NCBI GenBank assembly: GCA_016650355.1
Contig: JAENVX010000024.1
Coordinates: forward strand, 1 to 17,818
Reading direction: 5' to 3'
Source: Bacteroidia bacterium
GTDB lineage: Bacteria; Bacteroidota; Bacteroidia; Cytophagales; Cyclobacteriaceae
Length of the DNA: 17,818 bases
Part shown: positions 14,479 through 17,818 of the stretch, piece by piece
Position numbering within the stretch: position 1 is the first letter of the stretch
Layout: each line of letters opens with the position of its first letter
The notes under the pieces: generated by a model
What the model saw: only the letters and a program-made list of their open reading frames with translations
Told to the model about the DNA's origin: nothing
Databases searched by the model: none
Program-made: the position numbers and the translations under genes

Positions 14479-15558
14479 ATGATTGAGGTTAGAAAGAAGA
14501 TATTGATTGCACCGCTGGATTGGGGCTTGGGTCATGCCACGCGTTGCATTCCTATCATTCGAGAACTTCAATTGAAAGGGTGTGAAGTGGTGATCGCATC
14601 TAGTGGTGATGCACTTATTCTTCTAAAAACCGAATTTCCAGAATTGAAGTACTTTGAACTGACTTCTTATCGCGCTACATATTCAAAGTATTTTCCATTG
14701 ATTTTAACAATATTTTTTCAGCTACCTAAGTTTTTATTAATCATACAGAAAGAGCATAAGGAGCTTGAAATAATCGTGAAGGAACAGCAAATAGATTTAG
14801 CAATCTCTGATAATCGTTATGGCTGTTGGACTACCATGATACCCACTGTGTTCCTTACACATCAAGTAAACATTCAAATGCCTTTTGAACTAAAATGGTT
14901 GCAGGGTATCATTAACTTTTTCAATCATTGGCAGATTAGAAAGTTTAATTATTGTTGGATTCCTGATTTTCCATCCGAAGGATTGACCGGGAAGCTAACA
15001 CGGCACCCCAATCTTAAAACAAAATTCATAGGAATTCTTTCAAGGTTTAAAAAGGTAGGGCCACATGATTTGCAATATGATATTTTGGCGATAATATCAG
15101 GCCCCGAACATCAACGAAGTGTATTTGAGAGTTTGGTAATGAAACAATTGGATAATGTGCCAGGAAAAAAACTGATTGTAAAAGGGATTCCAAAATTGGG
15201 ATGTGAAATAACGAAATCAGGTAGTATAGATGAAACCAACCATTTACTTTCTGATAAACTGAACGAGGTTATAGAATCTACAGAAATTATTATTTGTCGA
15301 TCTGGATATAGTTCTATAATGGACCTGGCAATTCTGCAGAAGAAAGTAGTATTCATTCCAACACCTGGGCAGACGGAGCAGGAATATATTGCTGAGGAAT
15401 TGGAGAAAAGAGGAATTTCCTATTATCAAAAGCAAAAAGATTTCAACATGGTTGATGCAATTGAAAAATCAAAAAAATACGCTGGCTTTGCAGGCTGGAA
15501 TTCAGATTCTAATTTGCTCGCGAATGCAATTGATGATTTATTATTGCAACATCTATAA
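14479..15558 (+). CDS. MurG-like glycosyltransferase (GT28-type C-terminal domain)
   Basis: A 359-residue GT-B protein. The N-terminus KILIAPLDWGLGHATR at 7-22 has the GxGH motif of the MurG/GT28 and MGDG-synthase-like families. The central part has membrane-surface-type hydrophobic stretches (FPLILTIFFQLPKFLLII). The donor domain ends with IICRSGYSSIMDLAILQKKVVFIPTPGQTEQEYIAEEL at about 270-307, the family's UDP-sugar binding region. It probably transfers a sugar from a UDP-sugar at the cytoplasmic membrane face; it is not MurG itself, whose cell-wall neighbours are absent. The ATG at 14479 is chosen over TTG at 14470, which lies inside a TAACTTTG element. The TatD-family gene follows after 11 bases. 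Confidence 0.9.
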   Translation: MIEVRKKILIAPLDWGLGHATRCIPIIRELQLKGCEVVIASSGDALILLKTEFPELKYFELTSYRATYSKYFPLILTIFFQLPKFLLIIQKEHKELEIIVKEQQIDLAISDNRYGCWTTMIPTVFLTHQVNIQMPFELKWLQGIINFFNHWQIRKFNYCWIPDFPSEGLTGKLTRHPNLKTKFIGILSRFKKVGPHDLQYDILAIISGPEHQRSVFESLVMKQLDNVPGKKLIVKGIPKLGCEITKSGSIDETNHLLSDKLNEVIESTEIIICRSGYSSIMDLAILQKKVVFIPTPGQTEQEYIAEELEKRGISYYQKQKDFNMVDAIEKSKKYAGFAGWNSDSNLLANAIDDLLLQHL

Positions 15559-15569
15559 TTACCTGGATT

Positions 15570-16340
15570 ATGAGGCTAATTGATACCCACGCTCACATTT
15601 ACACCGAAGAATTTGATAATGATCGGCAAGATATGCTCACACGATGTGAAGATGAAGGTGTAGACAAGATTTTCATGCCAAATGTAGATCACACCTCTGT
15701 TGATAGAATGATGGAAGTTGAGCTAAAACACCCGAATCGTTGTCATCCCATGATGGGGCTGCATCCCTGTTCGGTTAAAAAGGATTTTGAAAAGGAACTA
15801 TATGCTGTAGAACAATGGTTAGCTAAACGCAAATTCTCTGCAATAGGAGAGATGGGAACAGATTTACATTGGGATAAAACGTTTTGGGAGCAACAGAAGG
15901 AGGCATTTACTATTCAGGTAAATTGGGCGAAGAAGTACAATCTGCCAATTGTTATTCATTCACGTGATTCTGTTGCTGAGACCATTGAACTTTTAGAACC
16001 TTTGCTCGATACGAAACTTACGGGTGTGTTCCATTGCTATAGTGGAGATTTGGACCAGGCAAATAAAATTATTGCTATGGGATTCAAATTAGGAATAGGA
16101 GGGGTAGCAACATTTAAGAATGGAGGTTTGGATAAAGTACTTCCTGATATTGATATAGAACACCTGGTTCTAGAAACCGACAGCCCTTACCTTGCTCCGG
16201 TCCCACATCGGGGAAAAAGAAATGAGCCAGCCTACCTTAGTTTGGTGACCCAAAAAGTAGCGGAAATAAAAAAAATGACATACTTGGAAATCCAGGATGC
16301 AACCACCACTAATGCATTAAATTTTTTCAGGAATATATGA
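15570..16340 (+). CDS. TatD family metal-dependent hydrolase (DNase)
   Basis: A 256-residue TIM-barrel metallo-hydrolase. The metal ligands of the family are all visible: His7 and His9 in IDTHAHIY, Glu94 in AIGEMGTD, His130 in IVIHSRDS, His155 in VFHCYSG, and Asp204 in LETDSPYLAP. TatD proteins are Mg-dependent 3'-5' exonucleases acting on DNA in repair and quality control; some paralogues have other substrates, so I give no symbol. Length is typical. The GLHP motif at 63-66 is also present. The ATG at 15570 starts directly with RLIDTHAH. The stop overlaps the asparaginase start as ATGA, so the two genes are translationally coupled. Confidence 0.95.
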   Translation: MRLIDTHAHIYTEEFDNDRQDMLTRCEDEGVDKIFMPNVDHTSVDRMMEVELKHPNRCHPMMGLHPCSVKKDFEKELYAVEQWLAKRKFSAIGEMGTDLHWDKTFWEQQKEAFTIQVNWAKKYNLPIVIHSRDSVAETIELLEPLLDTKLTGVFHCYSGDLDQANKIIAMGFKLGIGGVATFKNGGLDKVLPDIDIEHLVLETDSPYLAPVPHRGKRNEPAYLSLVTQKVAEIKKMTYLEIQDATTTNALNFFRNI

Positions 16341-17401
16341 GCTACAAAAAAGTATCCTTTAATACTGCATTGCCCGATAAACCCAGATCCAGGGTAATGA
16401 TCATATATACGGGAGGCACTTTTGGGATGGCGACAGATTCGCAAGGTGTGCTTATACCTTTCGATTTTTCTTTAATACTGGAACACCTTCCCACATTGCG
16501 AAATCTTTTCCTGGAACTTACGGTCATTTCATTCGACCAGCCAATAGACTCATCAAATGTTGGACCACCCCACTGGCAAACCATGGCCCAAATTATCTAT
16601 GACAATTTCAATGAACAAGATGGTTTTGTAATTCTTCACGGAACAGACACCATGGCATTTACAGCGTCAGCATTGAGTTTTATGTTATCAGGCCTAACCA
16701 AGCCAGTCATTTTAACTGGGGCACAACTTTCTATTAGTGAACCGCGATCGGATGCACGTGAAAATCTGATAACCTCTTTGGAAATAGCATCTGCTTATAA
16801 AAATGGCAAGGCATTAGTGCCAGAAGTTTGTATCTATTTTGACTATTCTTTACTGCGTGGTTCGCGTACCAAGAAAGTTGAAAGTATGCACTTCGATGCC
16901 TTTGAGTCTGGAAATTACCCGCCCCTGGCAAAGGCTGGAGTTAAAATTGATTATAATTACCCAGCCATTCACCAACCTCGAAACGAGGAGAAGTTGACAT
17001 TATTAACTAAGATGGATTCGCGCATATCCATATTAAAATTATTTCCGGGGATAAATCAGGAAACCGTTGCGGCTATTCTAAATACGCCAAATGTGAGGGC
17101 AATCGTTCTGGAAACTTTTGGGTCAGGCAACGCCCCTTCCGCAAAATGGTTGATTGATGAGCTTAAGGCTGCGATTGAAAGAGGCATAGTAATTCTGAAC
17201 ATCTCACAATGTCCGGGTGGCATGGTTATTCAGGGAAAGTATGATACAAGTAGAGCACTTAAGGAAATTGGGGTAATTGGTGGGGCTGATATGACAAGTG
17301 AGGCGGCCGTAACAAAACTGATGATCTTATTAGGCCAATATAGGTCGGAAAAAATTAAAGATTTGGTTGACCAATCCTTAGCAGGCGAGCTTTCTCAATA
17401 A
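16337..17401 (+). CDS. ansA: Type I (cytoplasmic) L-asparaginase
   Basis: A 354-residue enzyme hydrolysing L-asparagine to aspartate and ammonia. The two catalytic threonine motifs are present: IIYTGGTFGMA with Thr25 at residues 22-32, and LHGTDTMAFTAS with Thr103 and Asp104. GAQLSISEPRSDARENL supplies the conserved region after the second motif, and LETFGSGNAPS plus NISQCPGGMV lie in the C-terminal domain that carries the allosteric site in type I enzymes. There is no signal peptide, which fits the cytoplasmic type. It overlaps the TatD gene by 4 bases and ends 5 bases before the convergent tRNA gene. The N-terminal extension of about 18 residues is common in Bacteroidota homologues as far as I recall. 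Confidence 0.95.
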   Translation: MSYKKVSFNTALPDKPRSRVMIIYTGGTFGMATDSQGVLIPFDFSLILEHLPTLRNLFLELTVISFDQPIDSSNVGPPHWQTMAQIIYDNFNEQDGFVILHGTDTMAFTASALSFMLSGLTKPVILTGAQLSISEPRSDARENLITSLEIASAYKNGKALVPEVCIYFDYSLLRGSRTKKVESMHFDAFESGNYPPLAKAGVKIDYNYPAIHQPRNEEKLTLLTKMDSRISILKLFPGINQETVAAILNTPNVRAIVLETFGSGNAPSAKWLIDELKAAIERGIVILNISQCPGGMVIQGKYDTSRALKEIGVIGGADMTSEAAVTKLMILLGQYRSEKIKDLVDQSLAGELSQ

Positions 17402-17406
17402 CAATT

Positions 17407-17494
17407 TGGCGGAGAGGGAGGGATTCGAACCCTCGTTACCTTACGGTAAACACGCTTTCCAAGCGTGCTCGATCGGCCACTCTGACACCTCTCC
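17407..17494 (-). tRNA. tRNA-Ser (anticodon GGA), CCA encoded
   Basis: On the minus strand a full cloverleaf can be drawn. The acceptor GGAGAGG (17494-17488) pairs with CCTCTCC (17417-17411), followed by discriminator G (17410) and a genomic CCA (17409-17407). The anticodon arm is CACGC-TTGGAAA-GCGTG, with GGA at 17460-17458. A long class II variable arm has the stem TTACC/GGTAA, and the T arm is GAGGG-TTCGAAT-CCCTC. The long variable arm and GGA anticodon identify serine, reading UCU/UCC. A36-A37-A38 are all adenine, the sequence MiaA favours. It converges on the asparaginase gene. Confidence 0.97.
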
Positions 17495-17758
17495 TTGTAT
17501 TTCCAAATTATCTGTACAGACTCAATTGTTCCTAAGCTTAAGGTATTTGCCTATTCTCACAAATCTCTTTTCTCGCCACTTTTTTAATGGGGCACAAATA
17601 AATGGATTAAAAAGGCTGAACGCAAGGAACGGCTTTAGTTTTGGTCAAAGGATATTTTGAACAACCGAAGATATTTACGTGACGAACGGTTGCTTTTTGC
17701 ATTCTTTGATGACTATTGACTTGTGCTTCAAGAGAATTTTAGTTTTTTTTTCATTTTA
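17495..17758. other. Gene-free stretch right of tRNA-Ser
   Basis: I see no open frame with protein-like composition here on either strand and no second RNA gene. The sequence is AT-rich with short A and T runs. Upstream of the tRNA on the minus strand, TAATTTGG at about 17504-17511 resembles a -7 element but has no well-spaced -33 partner. Confidence 0.5.
17662..17698 (+). terminator. Possible weak hairpin plus T-run
   Basis: CAACCG at 17662-17667 pairs with CGGTTG at 17687-17692, followed by C and five T. The loop of 19 bases is long and the stem only six pairs, so terminator activity is doubtful. If real, it would end plus-strand transcription coming through from the asparaginase. Confidence 0.2.
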
Positions 17759-17790
17759 TTGCTGAGAAATCACCAAAACCTTTAATTTTG
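17759..17790 (+). promoter_or_regulatory. Bacteroidota-type promoter facing the right edge
   Basis: TTG at 17759-17761 and TAATTTTG at 17783-17790 (a perfect TAnnTTTG) are separated by 21 bases, within the 17-23 spacing known for the primary sigma factor of this phylum. It is the only place in the window where both elements occur with good spacing. CCAAAA/TTTTGG around the -7 element also forms a 6-base inverted repeat (17773-17778 and 17786-17791). It should drive a plus-strand gene starting just beyond the window. Confidence 0.5.
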
Positions 17791-17818
17791 GCCACTTCAA
17801 AGTTATCTAAACCTTAAA

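Noticed and set aside
17406..17660. An 84-codon plus-strand open frame starting MAEREGFEPSLPYGKHAFQ
   Set aside because: It reads the antisense of tRNA-Ser. The EREGFEPS start is a well-known artefact of translating tRNA genes, and the rest has no protein-like features.
1..17818. Search for CRISPR arrays, insertion sequences, integrase or attachment sites at tRNA-Ser, and toxin-antitoxin pairs
   Set aside because: No spaced direct repeats, transposase or integrase motifs, or duplicated tRNA 3' end were seen within the window.

Overview
The window looks like chromosomal DNA from a member of the Bacteroidota, most likely the order Cytophagales. The DNA is AT-rich, and genes lack Shine-Dalgarno sequences and are tightly packed. 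TAnnTTTG promoter elements appear near starts. The left edge holds a PhnP-like metallo-hydrolase preceded by a small conserved protein that I know as a pair from this phylum. The assignment is inferred from gene content and protein style, not from a marker-gene tree.

Layout. (1) 1-393, minus strand: the start of an MBL-fold hydrolase gene, cut by the window edge, and the small gene before it. (2) 561-1463: miaA, a tRNA-modification housekeeping gene. (3) 1518-10785: a surface-polysaccharide region of nine genes in four alternating blocks. These are a GT4-like glycosyltransferase (+); a Wzx-like flippase (-); a three-gene unit of NodB-like deacetylase, AAC(3)-family N-acyltransferase and MaoC-like hydratase (+); a three-gene unit of GT4 glycosyltransferase, class I methyltransferase and FkbM methyltransferase (-); and wecB, UDP-GlcNAc 2-epimerase (+). 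(4) 10769-17401: ruvC (-), then a plus-strand run of GT2 glycosyltransferase, SpoIIE-type phosphatase, CE4 deacetylase, MurG-like glycosyltransferase, TatD-family nuclease and type I asparaginase. (5) A minus-strand tRNA-Ser(GGA) at 17407-17494. (6) About 320 bases without a recognisable gene, ending in a good Bacteroidota-type promoter that points off the right edge.

How the genes fit together. The region between miaA and ruvC carries what is needed to make (WecB), assemble (two glycosyltransferases), export (flippase) and decorate (two methyltransferases, deacetylase, acyltransferase) an amino-sugar glycan. It has no recognisable polymerase, initiating transferase or chain-length regulator, so the pathway must be completed elsewhere. 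The most interesting idea is that the tightly coupled deacetylase, acyltransferase and hydratase genes exchange the N-acetyl group of an amino sugar for a hydroxyacyl group made by the hydratase. This is a hypothesis from gene order and family knowledge. The genes from ruvC to the asparaginase look like conserved backbone with a second, smaller set of glycan enzymes.

I saw no insertion sequences, integrases, CRISPR arrays, toxin-antitoxin pairs or broken genes. Convergent genes meet with overlaps or zero spacing, and several genes have non-ATG or ambiguous starts, which are noted individually.
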